DNA from: Cytobacillus sp. IB215665 | GTDB taxonomy: Bacteria; Bacillota; Bacilli; Bacillales; SM2101 | Length of the DNA: 64,000 nt | Assembly (NCBI RefSeq): GCF_033963835.1 | Contig: NZ_JAXBME010000002.1 | Coordinates: 124,001-188,000 of the forward strand | Direction of reading: 5' to 3' | Shown here: in pieces, positions 8,435 to 18,198 of the stretch | How positions within the stretch are numbered: position 1 is the stretch's first letter | Layout of the letters: every line of letters starts with the position of its first letter | Program-made: the position numbers and the translations under genes | Notes under the pieces: model-generated | What the model saw: the letters and a program-made list of their open reading frames with translations, nothing else | What the model was told of the DNA's origin: nothing | Database searches by the model: none

Positions 8435-10147
8435 TTGAAATTTAAAAACATATTATGGGTATTTTGGGCCATATATACACCTTTAGTTTTATACTTAGTA
8501 TTTTCAAATACGAGTCCTTTATTATATGAGAATGCTCAGGATATTCTTTTATTTTTAATCTTAATGATTATTGTTTGTTTTTTTCCTATCATTGTTAATG
8601 AGACGCCGATATTTTTTGGCCAAGCTGTGTTATTAGCTGTGTTTTTATCGTTTGGCTTATTTGTTGAGATGGTAGTAATGCAGCTTTCTATCGTCGTACT
8701 TCTATTAAGGTTACGTATTAGCAAAAGCGATTTATATCGTTACCCATTAAATTCAATCATGTTCATATCAATTTCTATCATAGGAGGCTTAGTATATTAT
8801 AGCCTAGGAGGCACTCATGGTGATGAAATAGTCAGTTTAACTCAGATAGTCATACCAATAATTGGTTATTTAGTAGCTATTTTTATTTCAAACCAACTGT
8901 TTTTAGCAATAATTGATTATGTGAAATACAAAAGAAAAATAAAAAAGTCACTGTTAAGTCGAGACATGTTATGGGAAGTAATAACTACTTGTATTCTTAT
9001 TCCTTTTGGCCTTATTTTATTCTTATTATATGAACAACTAGGTATACAAGCATTAATTTATACAGGCTTACCATTTATATGTATCGTAACTATGATTCAA
9101 CTCTATAATTCAAGCCGAAAAGTCAATAATTATTTACAACGTGCTAGTGAAATAGGTCATCAACTTGCAGAACAGCTAAAAGTGGAACAAGTAATAGATT
9201 TATTTTTAGAGAAGCTCACGATGATGTTTCCAGTAGATTTAGCATATATTTTAGATGTGGTTAATGATGATACTCTTAATTTAATTAGGTATTATGAATG
9301 TTCTGAGGAAAAAAAGCTCACAATTCCTCCATTACAAAAGTATGAAGGGATTGCTGGAGAGGTTTGGGCTTCTAAGAAACCAGTTATCTATCATTCTCGT
9401 AACAACTGGAAATCGGTTATGAATGGCTGTTTACCATCAACGGTAGAAAGTGTTATGGCTGTCCCTGTTGTGCGAAACCAAACGGTTGTTTCTGTCATTG
9501 TTTTAGCTTCCCATAAGAAACGTGCATATAAAAAATATCAGTTAATGCTAGTAGATTTATTAGGATCTTATTTGGCTGTAGCGATTGAAAATGCGCGTCA
9601 TTATGAAGAAGCTAAGCATAAAAGTGAACATGATGGTTTAACGAAAATATACAACTATCAATATTTTGAAGGCTTATTAAGTCAAGAAATGGATGTATTA
9701 TCAAAAAAAGATTGGTACAAGACGCTATCCATCATCTTAATTGATATAGACCATTTTAAAGCGGTGAATGATACTTATGGCCATCAAAGTGGAAATGACA
9801 TTCTTCGTGATACTGCTATGCTGTTAACAGAGATTGTAGGGAATGAAGGAACAGTGGCACGCTATGGGGGAGAAGAATTCATTATTCTATTACCCTTCTA
9901 CGACCGTCAATCAGCATTTTCTTTGGCGGAGGAAATTCGGAAGAAGATTGCAACAAGGCCATTTCATATTACTGGGAATTTATCTGATAAGAAAGTCAAA
10001 CAAGTTAAAATTACTGCCAGTATAGGAATTGCGACCTCTCCTTACGATGGAGAAAATCCGATAGAGCTCATTCGTACAGCTGATAGAGCAATGTATACAG
10101 GTGCGAAGCAAGCAGGAAGAAATAAAGTAGCTGTGCTTGCACAATAG
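8435..10147 (+). CDS. Membrane-bound GAF-GGDEF diguanylate cyclase
   Basis: 570 aa. Residues about 1-225 hold six or seven hydrophobic helices (sensor or anchor), about 240-385 a GAF domain, and about 400-568 a GGDEF domain. The metal-binding DIDHFKAVND and active-site ARYGGEEF are intact, so cyclic-di-GMP synthesis is expected. The residues at the inhibitory I-site position are GNEG rather than RxxD, so product inhibition at that site is probably absent. TTG start with GAGGAGGA upstream. It lies between folC and comC, where B. subtilis 168 has no such gene. The input signal is unknown. Confidence 0.88.
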   Translation: MKFKNILWVFWAIYTPLVLYLVFSNTSPLLYENAQDILLFLILMIIVCFFPIIVNETPIFFGQAVLLAVFLSFGLFVEMVVMQLSIVVLLLRLRISKSDLYRYPLNSIMFISISIIGGLVYYSLGGTHGDEIVSLTQIVIPIIGYLVAIFISNQLFLAIIDYVKYKRKIKKSLLSRDMLWEVITTCILIPFGLILFLLYEQLGIQALIYTGLPFICIVTMIQLYNSSRKVNNYLQRASEIGHQLAEQLKVEQVIDLFLEKLTMMFPVDLAYILDVVNDDTLNLIRYYECSEEKKLTIPPLQKYEGIAGEVWASKKPVIYHSRNNWKSVMNGCLPSTVESVMAVPVVRNQTVVSVIVLASHKKRAYKKYQLMLVDLLGSYLAVAIENARHYEEAKHKSEHDGLTKIYNYQYFEGLLSQEMDVLSKKDWYKTLSIILIDIDHFKAVNDTYGHQSGNDILRDTAMLLTEIVGNEGTVARYGGEEFIILLPFYDRQSAFSLAEEIRKKIATRPFHITGNLSDKKVKQVKITASIGIATSPYDGENPIELIRTADRAMYTGAKQAGRNKVAVLAQ

Positions 10148-10249
10148 ATTACATTAATAATGAAAATTTTATAATGGATGCTTTGTTGATTGGTTTTTAA
10201 AAGTAGTAATCATAGTATCATTTCATCTATCAAATGAAGATAGTAATAA

Positions 10250-10310
10250 AAAAACTAGTTGTTGTACTCAGGTTTATCGGAAAATAACAACAAAGTAAAC
10301 ATAGAGAACC
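10250..10310 (-). repeat. Degenerate fragment resembling the MITE-like family
   Basis: Read on the minus strand, GGTTCTCTATGTTTACTTTG resembles the family left end, and ACTAGTTGTTGTAC resembles the interior core. The rest of the 249-bp gap (10148-10396) shows nothing else. Confidence 0.3.
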
Positions 10311-10396
10311 CTCCAGCCACTGTAATTAATGAGTTGTAGCTTAGCATATGAGTTCAGAAGAAACTGGTCAAAATATATGTAGATGGAGCTAATCAT

Positions 10397-11155
10397 ATGG
10401 TATATGTGTATCTATATATTTTTTTATTATCACTAATTCTCGGCTCTTTTTTCAATGTTATTGGCCTACGTGTCCCAAAGGGGGAGTCGATTGTTGCTCC
10501 TCGCTCTGCTTGTCTTAACTGCAAGAGACAGCTTACATCACTTGAGCTTATCCCTGTCTTTTCATTTATCATTCAAGGAGGGAAATGTCGTAAATGTAAA
10601 TCATCTATTTCCCCTCTTTACCCTTTTGTTGAATTAATGACTGCAATTCTTATCACAATTTCCCCATTGATATTAGGTTGGTCGATGGAATTATTAGTTT
10701 GTTGGACAATGATTTCGATGTTGATGATCCTCTTTGTTTCAGATATTACTTTCATGCTAATACCAAACAAAGTCTTGTTATTTTTCACAATTGTGTTTGT
10801 GATTGAACGCATTTTCCTTCCGTTAACACCGTGGTGGGATGCCATCATAGGCGCGCTTATTTCGTTTTGTTTACTAAGCCTTATTTCAATAATAAGCAGA
10901 GGAGGAATAGGTGGTGGAGATATTAAACTGTTTAGTCTTCTAGGGGTCGTCCTTGGCTCTAAAGGGGTGTTGTTAGCATTTTTTTGTTCAACATTATTTG
11001 GTGCTTTGTATGGGTTATTGGGGATGTTGTTAAGCAGGCTAAATCGGAAAATTCCCATTCCATTTGTCCCGTTTATTTTGCTTGGAACAATCATTAGTTA
11101 TTATTTTAGTGAAATAATAATATCGTGGTATGTTAACAAGATGATTGTTATTTAA
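10397..11155 (+). CDS. comC: Prepilin peptidase ComC (type IV pilin-like)
   Basis: 252 aa polytopic aspartic protease (A24 family) that cleaves and N-methylates the competence pseudopilins ComGC-GG. Two CxxC pairs (CLNCKRQ about residue 39, CRKCKS about 60) form the cytoplasmic zinc site, and GGIGGGDIKLF (about 170-180) carries the catalytic Asp of the GxGD motif. The first catalytic Asp lies in FVSDITFMLIPN (about 115). About seven or eight membrane helices. Conserved position after folC. Confidence 0.93.
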   Translation: MVYVYLYIFLLSLILGSFFNVIGLRVPKGESIVAPRSACLNCKRQLTSLELIPVFSFIIQGGKCRKCKSSISPLYPFVELMTAILITISPLILGWSMELLVCWTMISMLMILFVSDITFMLIPNKVLLFFTIVFVIERIFLPLTPWWDAIIGALISFCLLSLISIISRGGIGGGDIKLFSLLGVVLGSKGVLLAFFCSTLFGALYGLLGMLLSRLNRKIPIPFVPFILLGTIISYYFSEIIISWYVNKMIVI

Positions 11156-11161
11156 TATTAA

Positions 11162-11321
11162 GACTCTTTTCGTAAACTTTGTTACTATTGTTAACATAAT
11201 TAACAAAAAAGTTATTTTATATTGTAAATCATCGTTATATAGAAAAAAGGGTGCCCCGAATTCTAGTTGTGTAGGTGTTTATTCCTTAATTTGAAATACA
11301 ACAACCAATGCGAAAACGGCC
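11162..11321 (+). repeat. MITE-like element with perfect 8-bp target duplication
   Basis: 160 bp from GACTCTTTTCG to GCGAAAACGGCC. It is flanked by AATATTAA at 11154-11161 and at 11322-11329. Inside are the family core words TAGTTGTGTAG and ACAACCAATGCGAAAA. It occupies most of the gap between comC and spoIIB. Confidence 0.8.
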
Positions 11322-11463
11322 AATATTAAAAACGAGCCAAAAAAGCGACTAAGAAATTTGACGAAAACCTTTAATATTAAGACGACAAAAGTCTTGTGTT
11401 TTTTTTGAAACCCTATGCTACCATTGGAGCAAGCTAAGAAATGTGACACTAGGCGGTGAAAGT

Positions 11464-12513
11464 GTGGACGAGCAAAAAGAACATATATCAATTAAAATTA
11501 ACGGAAAAGAGCAAAATGGGGTTCAAAGAAAAAAAAAGAACCTGTCTGTCGGGAAGAAACAAGTAGCTACAACAAAAGATCAAGGTGAAGAGGAATTTTT
11601 GTGGGTTTTACCTGATAAACAGCAAAATAACATTCAGCATAAAGATATAGTGTCAATTGAAGACTTGCGTCATAAAGGACATAGTGATACACCGAGGCGT
11701 AAATTAAGATTTCCTAAAATAAACAATAAATTTCCGTATTCATCAAAAAACTTTTTGGTGTCCATACTATTGGCAATTGTTATTGGAATTGGGTTGGGCT
11801 TACTAATGTTACAATTAATTTCTGACGAGCAGCCAAAACAAGCACTAGAAGAAAATACACCATTGGAAGACGCAGCTAATTTTTCAGGTGCTACCAATTC
11901 AAACCAGCCTTCTAGTAATACTCAAATAGGTATTTTTGAACCTCTCGTTGTACAAGTTGTTCAAGGAGGAGCTTTTTCTCAAGAATCTTCTGGACACGAA
12001 TATCAACAGCAATTAACAAGTAATGGAATCCCATCGATCCTAATAAAAAACGCAGATAACTATTCTTTGTTTATTGGGCTTAGCAGTACAGAGGCATCTG
12101 TCGACTCTCTTAGTCAACTTTTTACTGATAGAGGACTAGAGACGTATAACAAGCAATTTGTAATTGAGGGTGGAACAATTACTACTAGTAATGATGAAGA
12201 AAAGAATTATATTGGGCAAAGCAGACAGATGTATGAAAGCCTTATTGAGGCATCAGCTATATTACTTTCTGGAAAATCACTGAATGAAGAAGTGTGGAAT
12301 AGTTTGGAACAAAACTATTTGATGATGTCTCAGCTAGATTTGAATCCATTGTCGACCTCAATACAGCAGCATGCTAAGGAACTTACCACAGCGGTTGAAC
12401 AACTGAAAATCTTTAAGCAAACTGGTAACCGTACATCCATAATGAATAGTCAGCAAGCTTTACTGAATATTCTCGTATTATACGATAAGATGATTGCGAG
12501 AAGCAGCAATTAA
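11464..12513 (+). CDS. spoIIB: Septal sporulation protein SpoIIB (SPOR domain)
   Basis: About 349 aa. A charged cytoplasmic N-terminus (about 1-100), one membrane helix (FLVSILLAIVIGIGLGLLML, about 101-120), then an extracytoplasmic SPOR-like domain (VQVVQGGAFSQESS to FVIEGG, about 158-240) and a helical tail. SpoIIB binds septal peptidoglycan and helps the switch from septation to engulfment. GTG at 11464 is preferred because AGGCGGTGA lies 6-8 bases upstream; GTG at 11443 is the alternative. Assignment rests on domain order and on its place between comC and maf. Confidence 0.82.
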   Translation: MDEQKEHISIKINGKEQNGVQRKKKNLSVGKKQVATTKDQGEEEFLWVLPDKQQNNIQHKDIVSIEDLRHKGHSDTPRRKLRFPKINNKFPYSSKNFLVSILLAIVIGIGLGLLMLQLISDEQPKQALEENTPLEDAANFSGATNSNQPSSNTQIGIFEPLVVQVVQGGAFSQESSGHEYQQQLTSNGIPSILIKNADNYSLFIGLSSTEASVDSLSQLFTDRGLETYNKQFVIEGGTITTSNDEEKNYIGQSRQMYESLIEASAILLSGKSLNEEVWNSLEQNYLMMSQLDLNPLSTSIQQHAKELTTAVEQLKIFKQTGNRTSIMNSQQALLNILVLYDKMIARSSN

Positions 12514-12545
12514 TGCGAAAACAACCATCATATAATATGTTAACT

Positions 12546-12590
12546 AAAGGGTAATTGAGCAAAGGTCAATTACCCTTTTCAGATTTTTAT
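12546..12590 (+). terminator. Terminator after spoIIB
   Basis: 13-bp stem AAAGGGTAATTGA with TCAATTACCCTTT, followed by a T-rich stretch. Confidence 0.85.
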
Positions 12591-13373
12591 ACTATTTACT
12601 TTGTTTTCCCCTTTGAAAGTTAGGTTTTATGCTTCAGTTTATTACTTACAATTATTTTATTATTCTTCACCATAGCTAGTAAGAGGCATTTTTTATTATT
12701 TTTTTACAATGCGTATTTATATGTATATAGCTATGTGTACTTTGACTTCGAATCGGCCTTCGTACAATTGTCCTTAAATAATGAATCTTTATATTTGTTT
12801 GGAATGATGATCGTTCACTTCGAATATTTCATGGGCAATGAGTCTACCAATAGTTGGACAACATTGCTCTCTAAAAGCACAAACGACTCCTTTAGCTGCA
12901 TATACAATAAAAATTGTATATGACTTCCTTACGACCCATCGTACGGTCTATTCCTATATAAAAAAACTGTGGGGTTTAATTTCTATACTAATTATGGAAT
13001 TCCTTATTTATTTACCAACAGTTCTTGAAGCCCTATTCATTATTTATACTCTTAAGATTAACTTTGTATTTCAGGGTTTAAAATATGCTTATTTACATAA
13101 TCTAAATTTGAATGAAGCACGGTGTTCTAGTTTACTAGAAAAAACACGTAATATAATTAGAGCGACTATAATCCAACTATCCATTAATAATGGTAAAAAT
13201 ATTTTCTCCAATCAAGTAATTTTTACTGTTTTTAGAGCAATCTAGTGTAATAAATGAGAGTGAAAAATAAATATGATCCAAAATATACTAATATGAATTG
13301 TTAATAAGCTAATAATTTGTTACGATACTGTTGTATCTTCCAAACTGTACGAAATAAAATAAAGGGTGATAGT
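12591..13373. other. AT-rich intergenic gap without a supportable gene
   Basis: About 780 bases with low coding signal on both strands. The open frames here (for example 12838-13245, plus) lack ribosome binding sites and show AT-driven residues. A short minus-strand stretch near 12790-12915 reads as coherent protein-like sequence but has no start, so it may be a gene remnant. No recognisable RNA. Confidence 0.4.
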
Positions 13374-13952
13374 ATGAATAACCTCATTTTAGCCTCTGGA
13401 TCTCCTCGTAGAAAAGAACTTTTAGAAAACCTTCACATACCATTTACTGTTTCTGTAAGTAATATTGAAGAAATTATTGAAGCTCATTTACCTCCTGAAG
13501 ACGTCGTCATGTCACTCGCATACCAAAAAGCAAAGAATGTCTCAAACAACAATCCAAATTCATATGTAATTGGGGCTGATACAATCGTTATAAGTAACGG
13601 TGAATTACTAGGTAAACCACAAAATAGAGATGATGCGTTTAATACATTAACAAAACTATCCGGTTCCAAGCATCAAGTGCTAACAGGAGTAGCGCTCATT
13701 TCTCCTCAATTGGAAAAGACGTTTTTTGAATCCACAGAGGTAACCTTTTGGGAATTAACTGAACAAGAAATTACTGAGTATATTAATAGTGGTGAACCAT
13801 TTGATAAAGCAGGATCCTACGGTATACAGGGATTAGGTGCACTGTTAGTAAAAGAACTTAAAGGCGACTATTTTTCAGTTGTGGGTTTACCAGTAGCTAG
13901 AACTGTTCGCGAGCTAAAAAAAATCGGCTATTACCCAAAGATAACTAAATAA
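13374..13952 (+). CDS. maf: Maf nucleotide pyrophosphatase
   Basis: 192 aa. Maf proteins hydrolyse dTTP/UTP and modified nucleotides and affect septation. The LASGSPRRKELL signature is at residues 5-16, and the catalytic Asp lies in VIGADTIV (about 69). The ATG at 13374 follows AAGGGTGAT; the TTG at 13317 adds an unrelated leader and is rejected. First gene of the maf-radC-mreB-min cluster, as in Bacillus. Confidence 0.95.
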   Translation: MNNLILASGSPRRKELLENLHIPFTVSVSNIEEIIEAHLPPEDVVMSLAYQKAKNVSNNNPNSYVIGADTIVISNGELLGKPQNRDDAFNTLTKLSGSKHQVLTGVALISPQLEKTFFESTEVTFWELTEQEITEYINSGEPFDKAGSYGIQGLGALLVKELKGDYFSVVGLPVARTVRELKKIGYYPKITK

Positions 13953-13983
13953 TAATGCGTATTCTATACTAAGGGGGGGAAAT

Positions 13984-14673
13984 ATGAATGTAAGCGAAGT
14001 GATGATACGTGACTTCCCAAAAGACGAGCGCCCTAGAGAACGGCTTATCACTGACGGACCAAATTGTCTCTCTAATCATGAATTGCTAGCAATCATTTTA
14101 AGAACTGGAACGAAAAATGAATCTGTTCTTCAATTATCGAATCGGCTACTAACACACTTTGAAGGACTTCGTTTATTAAAGGACGCTTCAATAGAAGAAA
14201 TTACAGAACTTAAAGGAATTGGTGTCGCAAAGGCTGTACAAATTATGGCTTCTGTGGAACTAGGCATGCGTATTGGAAGACTACAATTTGAAGAAAGGTA
14301 TGTTATTAAATCACCTAAAGACGCTGCAAGTTACGTCATGGATGACATGCGCTTTCTTACACAAGAGCATTTTGTCGTTTTATATTTAAACACAAAAAAT
14401 CAAGTGATGCATAGGCAAACAGTTTTCATTGGTAGCCTAAATGCGTCAATTGTGCATCCTAGAGAAGTGTTTAAAGAAGCTTTCCGCCGTTCAGCAGCTT
14501 CAATCATTTGTTCCCATAACCATCCGTCTGGAGACCCGGCACCTAGCCGTGAGGATATTGAAGTAACTAGGCGACTATCAGAGTGTAGTAAGATTATAGG
14601 AATCGACTTATTAGACCATATTATAATAGGTGATAATAAATTCGTAAGCTTAAAGGAAAAAGGATATTTGTAG
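13984..14673 (+). CDS. radC: RadC family JAB/MPN-domain protein
   Basis: 229 aa. N-terminal helix-hairpin-helix region (about 40-80, LKGIGVAKAVQIMAS) and a C-terminal JAB1/MPN metal-binding domain with HNHPSGDPAPSREDIEVT (about 177-194), whose two His and the Asp would bind zinc. The molecular function is not established despite the historical repair name. 31 bp after maf, with a G-rich ribosome binding site. Confidence 0.94.
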   Translation: MNVSEVMIRDFPKDERPRERLITDGPNCLSNHELLAIILRTGTKNESVLQLSNRLLTHFEGLRLLKDASIEEITELKGIGVAKAVQIMASVELGMRIGRLQFEERYVIKSPKDAASYVMDDMRFLTQEHFVVLYLNTKNQVMHRQTVFIGSLNASIVHPREVFKEAFRRSAASIICSHNHPSGDPAPSREDIEVTRRLSECSKIIGIDLLDHIIIGDNKFVSLKEKGYL

Positions 14674-14726
14674 CACTGTTATTTTAATCGGTGGTACGAT
14701 ATAATATTATTTATGAGTTTTTTACT

Positions 14727-14860
14727 AACTCTTTTCGTAAACTTTGTTAATAATGCTATCAAATTAGATCAAATAGTAGTTATTCTACTCGATGGTCATC
14801 TTATTAAATAAGAGAAGATGGCACGTACTCTAGTTGTATATGTCGTAATATGAAAACAGC
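14727..14860 (+). repeat. Degenerate MITE-like element between radC and mreB
   Basis: Left end AACTCTTTTCGTAAACTTTG, interior ACTCTAGTTGTATATG, right end ATATGAAAACAGC. The right half has lost the usual AACAATTAATGC block. It sits in the region that would carry any mreB promoter. Confidence 0.6.
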
Positions 14861-14965
14861 AAGGGTTTTGCTGAAAATAGCTATACAAACCACGTTCAAA
14901 GTGGACAAGCAAAAGTTTACTACAATAATTATATGTATTTCGTAGCAGAAAGGAAGATACAATTA

Positions 14966-15982
14966 ATGTTTGGCATTGGTACTAGAGACCTTGGAATAGA
15001 TTTAGGAACAGCAAATACAGTTGTGTATGTGAAAGGGAAAGGTATACTCGTGAGGGAACCTTCAGTAGTGGCCTTTCAAAAAGACTCTAAACAAATAGTG
15101 GCTGTTGGTAATGAAGCTAAAAATATGATTGGACGTACACCTGGAAATGTTGTGGCAAGACGCCCGATGAAGGATGGGGTAATTGCAGATTATGAAACAA
15201 CAGCAACAATGATGAAGTATTATATTAAGCAAGCATTGAAAAATAAAAGTGTTTTTGCACGTAAACCGAATGTAATGGTATGTATACCTTCTGGTGTAAC
15301 TGCAGTTGAAAAACGGGCTGTTAAAGATGCTACAAAACAGGCTGGTGCCCGTGAAGCATACACGATTGAAGAGCCATTTGCAGCAGCTATAGGTGCAAAT
15401 TTACCGGTGTGGGAGCCTACTGGTAGCATGGTTGTCGATATTGGTGGAGGTACGACTGAGGTTGCGATTATTTCTTTAGGAGGGATTGTTACTAAGCAAT
15501 CCATACGTGTTGCTGGTGACGAGATGGATGAAGCAATCATTCAATATATTCGTAAATCGTTCAACTTATTAATAGGTGAACGTACCGCAGAATTAATAAA
15601 AGTAGAGATTGGATCAGCAAGTATAACAGATGACGTCGAAGGCATGGAAATTAGAGGCCGTGACTTAGTTACAGGGTTGCCAAAAACGATAGAAATCTCT
15701 GCAGACGAAATCACTCAAGCTATGCGCGATACAGTATTTTCTATTGTAGAATCAGTAAAGAATACGTTGGAAAATACCCCTCCTGAATTAGCCGCAGATA
15801 TTATGGATAGAGGGATTGTTTTGACTGGTGGCGGCGCGTTGTTAAGAAACTTAGATAAGGTTATTAGTGAAGAAACGAAAATGCCAGTTCTTATTGCAGA
15901 AAATCCGCTTGATTGTGTTGCGATAGGTACTGGAAAAGCATTAGATCACATTCATTTATTCAAAAACCAAGTTAATGACTAA
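14966..15982 (+). CDS. mreB: Rod-shape actin homologue MreB
   Basis: 338 aa actin-fold ATPase that organises lateral wall synthesis on the inner membrane face. Phosphate-1 motif DLGTANT (about 12-18), phosphate-2 DIGGGTTEV (about 160) and adenosine motif LTGGGALL (about 290) are intact. The ATG at 14966 follows AGAAAGGAAG and gives the family's usual N-terminus ([18 protein letters not shown]); the ATG at 14933 adds 11 atypical residues. Heads mreBCD-minCD. Confidence 0.97.
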   Translation: MFGIGTRDLGIDLGTANTVVYVKGKGILVREPSVVAFQKDSKQIVAVGNEAKNMIGRTPGNVVARRPMKDGVIADYETTATMMKYYIKQALKNKSVFARKPNVMVCIPSGVTAVEKRAVKDATKQAGAREAYTIEEPFAAAIGANLPVWEPTGSMVVDIGGGTTEVAIISLGGIVTKQSIRVAGDEMDEAIIQYIRKSFNLLIGERTAELIKVEIGSASITDDVEGMEIRGRDLVTGLPKTIEISADEITQAMRDTVFSIVESVKNTLENTPPELAADIMDRGIVLTGGGALLRNLDKVISEETKMPVLIAENPLDCVAIGTGKALDHIHLFKNQVND

Positions 15983-16012
15983 TATGATTAACTTAAGAGG
16001 GTGCAAATAATC

Positions 16013-16891
16013 ATGCCACAATTCTTCTTAAATAAACGATTAATAATATTATTAATATGTGTGATTATTTTAGTGGCATTGATTGGGTTTTCATTAAGAG
16101 ACCGTGAGCAGGTAACATGGCCAGAACAGTTTATTAAAGACACCGTTGGTTGGGTACAATCCATCGTTCATCAGCCCGCACAATATGTTGCGGGCTTCTT
16201 TGAAAATGTGAATGACTTAAAGAATACATACGAAGAGAACAAAATGTTAAAGGCCAGGCTGGAAGAATACGTTGCGTTAAAAGACAAGTATCAAATTCTT
16301 GAACAAGATTATGAAGAGCTTAGTGCTATATTAGAAAAAACAACAAGTCTTACAGGTTATACTCCGATTCAAGCGACGGTTATTGGAAGAAATCCTGATC
16401 AATGGTATCAGAATATATATATAAATAAAGGTGAAAAACACGGTGTGAAAGTCGATATGGCAGTCATTACCTCAAAAGGCTTAATAGGAAAAGTGAAGCA
16501 GACCTCACAATTTAAATCAACCATTCAACTGTTAAGTGATACGAATCAAAATCGAATAAATCGGGTTGCTGCAGTTGTTCTAGGTGAGGATGAAGCAAGC
16601 AATGTAGATGGTGTTATAGAAGGCTATGATGATGAACGTGAGGCACTATTATTAAAACTTAAGAAAGCTACGAATGTAGAAGTGAAGGTCGACCAAGACG
16701 TCATTACATCTGGGTTAGGTGGCGTTTTTCCTAGTGGATTGCCAATCGGTAAAGTAATAGATATAGTGCCAGATGAATCTGGGTTATTGCAATTAGCGTA
16801 TGTTAAACCAGAAGCGAATTTTTCAACAATCGATCACGTCATCGTACTAGAACGGACTATGACACCAGTAGATATCGAGGGGGAAGAATAG
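16013..16891 (+). CDS. mreC: Rod-shape protein MreC
   Basis: 292 aa. Short cytoplasmic N-terminus, one membrane helix (about 10-28), a coiled coil (about 68-110, LKNTYEENKMLKARLEEY), and two beta-barrel domains outside the membrane. Links MreB/MreD with RodA-PBP2 type synthases. ATG at 16013 chosen for AAGAGGGTG upstream; the GTG at 16001 lies inside that site. Its stop overlaps the mreD start by one base. Confidence 0.95.
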   Translation: MPQFFLNKRLIILLICVIILVALIGFSLRDREQVTWPEQFIKDTVGWVQSIVHQPAQYVAGFFENVNDLKNTYEENKMLKARLEEYVALKDKYQILEQDYEELSAILEKTTSLTGYTPIQATVIGRNPDQWYQNIYINKGEKHGVKVDMAVITSKGLIGKVKQTSQFKSTIQLLSDTNQNRINRVAAVVLGEDEASNVDGVIEGYDDEREALLLKLKKATNVEVKVDQDVITSGLGGVFPSGLPIGKVIDIVPDESGLLQLAYVKPEANFSTIDHVIVLERTMTPVDIEGEE

Positions 16892-17409
16892 TGCGACGTT
16901 TTTATCTTCCTCTTTTCGCTACTTTCTTATTTATTGCTGAAAGTACAATCATAGACATATTTCCACCTGAACGTTTTTTTAAAGATTTTATTTATGTTCC
17001 AAGGTTTTCGTTAATTTTGTTTATCTTTATTACAGTTTATCGTGATAAATTAATCGGTATTATATATGCAGCAATATTTGGATTATTATATGATGTAGTA
17101 TATACAGAAGTTATTGGAATATATATGTTTTCGTATCCTGTTGCTGCATATTTAGTTTTTAAGCTTATGAAGTTTCTCCAATCTAATTTAGTTATTGTAT
17201 CAGTTATATGTCTTTTTATGATCTCTTTCATAGAGTATTATGTATATGGACTCTATGCACTAATTACAAGTACACAAATGTCAATAAATGACTTTAGTAT
17301 GAATCGATTATATCCGACTATCGTGTTAAATAGTATATTTCTAGTTATTTTCTCTTATCCTTTAAAAAGATACTTAACAAAAGTGTCTGAAGATGGTAGA
17401 AAAGGCTAG
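16891..17409 (+). CDS. mreD: Rod-shape membrane protein MreD
   Basis: 172 aa, about five membrane helices, partner of MreC in the elongation complex. GTG start overlaps the mreC stop (translational coupling). Hydrophobic with the conserved IPPER-like loop ([10 protein letters not shown], about 27). Size and place are usual. Confidence 0.93.
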   Translation: MRRFYLPLFATFLFIAESTIIDIFPPERFFKDFIYVPRFSLILFIFITVYRDKLIGIIYAAIFGLLYDVVYTEVIGIYMFSYPVAAYLVFKLMKFLQSNLVIVSVICLFMISFIEYYVYGLYALITSTQMSINDFSMNRLYPTIVLNSIFLVIFSYPLKRYLTKVSEDGRKG

Positions 17410-17512
17410 CCTTGGCTATATCTATAACAAGTTAATTAACAGATTTTTTGACAATCATCTTAGAGGAAATATTCAACCTTTGTCGAAATATATATTCATT
17501 GAGGTGAACGAC

Positions 17513-18196
17513 GTGAATAAGCATAAACAACAATTAGTTACGATAAAAGGAACGAAAGAAGGATTGACGTTACATCTCGATGATACATGCTCATTCCAAA
17601 GCTTGTTACAAGAGCTAGAAGAAAAGCTATCGCTAACATTTCAAGGGGATGAGGAAGGTCCTTTCATAGCTGTTCATTTGCAGATTGGTAATCGTTTTCT
17701 AACAAATGAACAAGAAGAACAAATTCGTGTCCTCATTCGTTCAAAGAAGCAACTTGTTGTAGATTCAATAGAGGGGAATGTAATTTCCAAAGAGGAAGCA
17801 ATAACGTGGAAACGAGAAACAGAGGTTGTTCCTGTATGTAAAATAATACGTTCAGGGCAAGTATTGCATGTACAAGGCGATTTACTACTTATTGGTGACG
17901 TGAATCCGGGTGGGAAGGTTGTGGCTGGCGGTAATATTTTTGTTTTAGGTGCTCTGCGTGGAGTTGCCCATGCGGGTGCAAATAACGATAAACAATCCGT
18001 AATTGCTGCATCAGTAATGAAGCCTTCACAATTGAAAATCTGTAATATTATTAGTCGAGCACCGGAATATGATGATGATAGTTCACATGGTATGGAATGT
18101 GCTTATATAAATGATGATAACAAAATAATAGTAGATCGTTTACAACTGCTAACTCATATAAGACCTATATTAACGCGGTTGGAAAGGGGAATGTGA
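17513..18196 (+). CDS. minC: Septum-site inhibitor MinC
   Basis: 227 aa. The N-terminal domain (about 1-100) blocks FtsZ assembly. The C-terminal beta-helix (about 115-220, [21 protein letters not shown]) dimerises and binds MinD. GTG at 17513 lies 5-6 bases after GAGGTGA. The longer frame from 17393 overlaps mreD and is rejected. It is followed after 2 bp by minD. Confidence 0.94.
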   Translation: MNKHKQQLVTIKGTKEGLTLHLDDTCSFQSLLQELEEKLSLTFQGDEEGPFIAVHLQIGNRFLTNEQEEQIRVLIRSKKQLVVDSIEGNVISKEEAITWKRETEVVPVCKIIRSGQVLHVQGDLLLIGDVNPGGKVVAGGNIFVLGALRGVAHAGANNDKQSVIAASVMKPSQLKICNIISRAPEYDDDSSHGMECAYINDDNKIIVDRLQLLTHIRPILTRLERGM

Positions 18197-18198
18197 CA

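Noticed and set aside
10618-11094. 158-codon minus-strand open frame inside comC
   Set aside because: Antisense shadow of a hydrophobic gene; composition (Asn/Pro/Ile) is typical of such shadows.
12838-13245. 135-codon plus-strand open frame between spoIIB and maf
   Set aside because: No ribosome binding site, AT-driven Ile/Leu/Asn-rich composition, no recognisable family, and it lies in a degenerate gap.
17393-17512. N-terminal extension of MinC overlapping mreD
   Set aside because: Overlaps the end of mreD and lacks family likeness; GTG 17513 with GAGGTGA upstream is the natural start.
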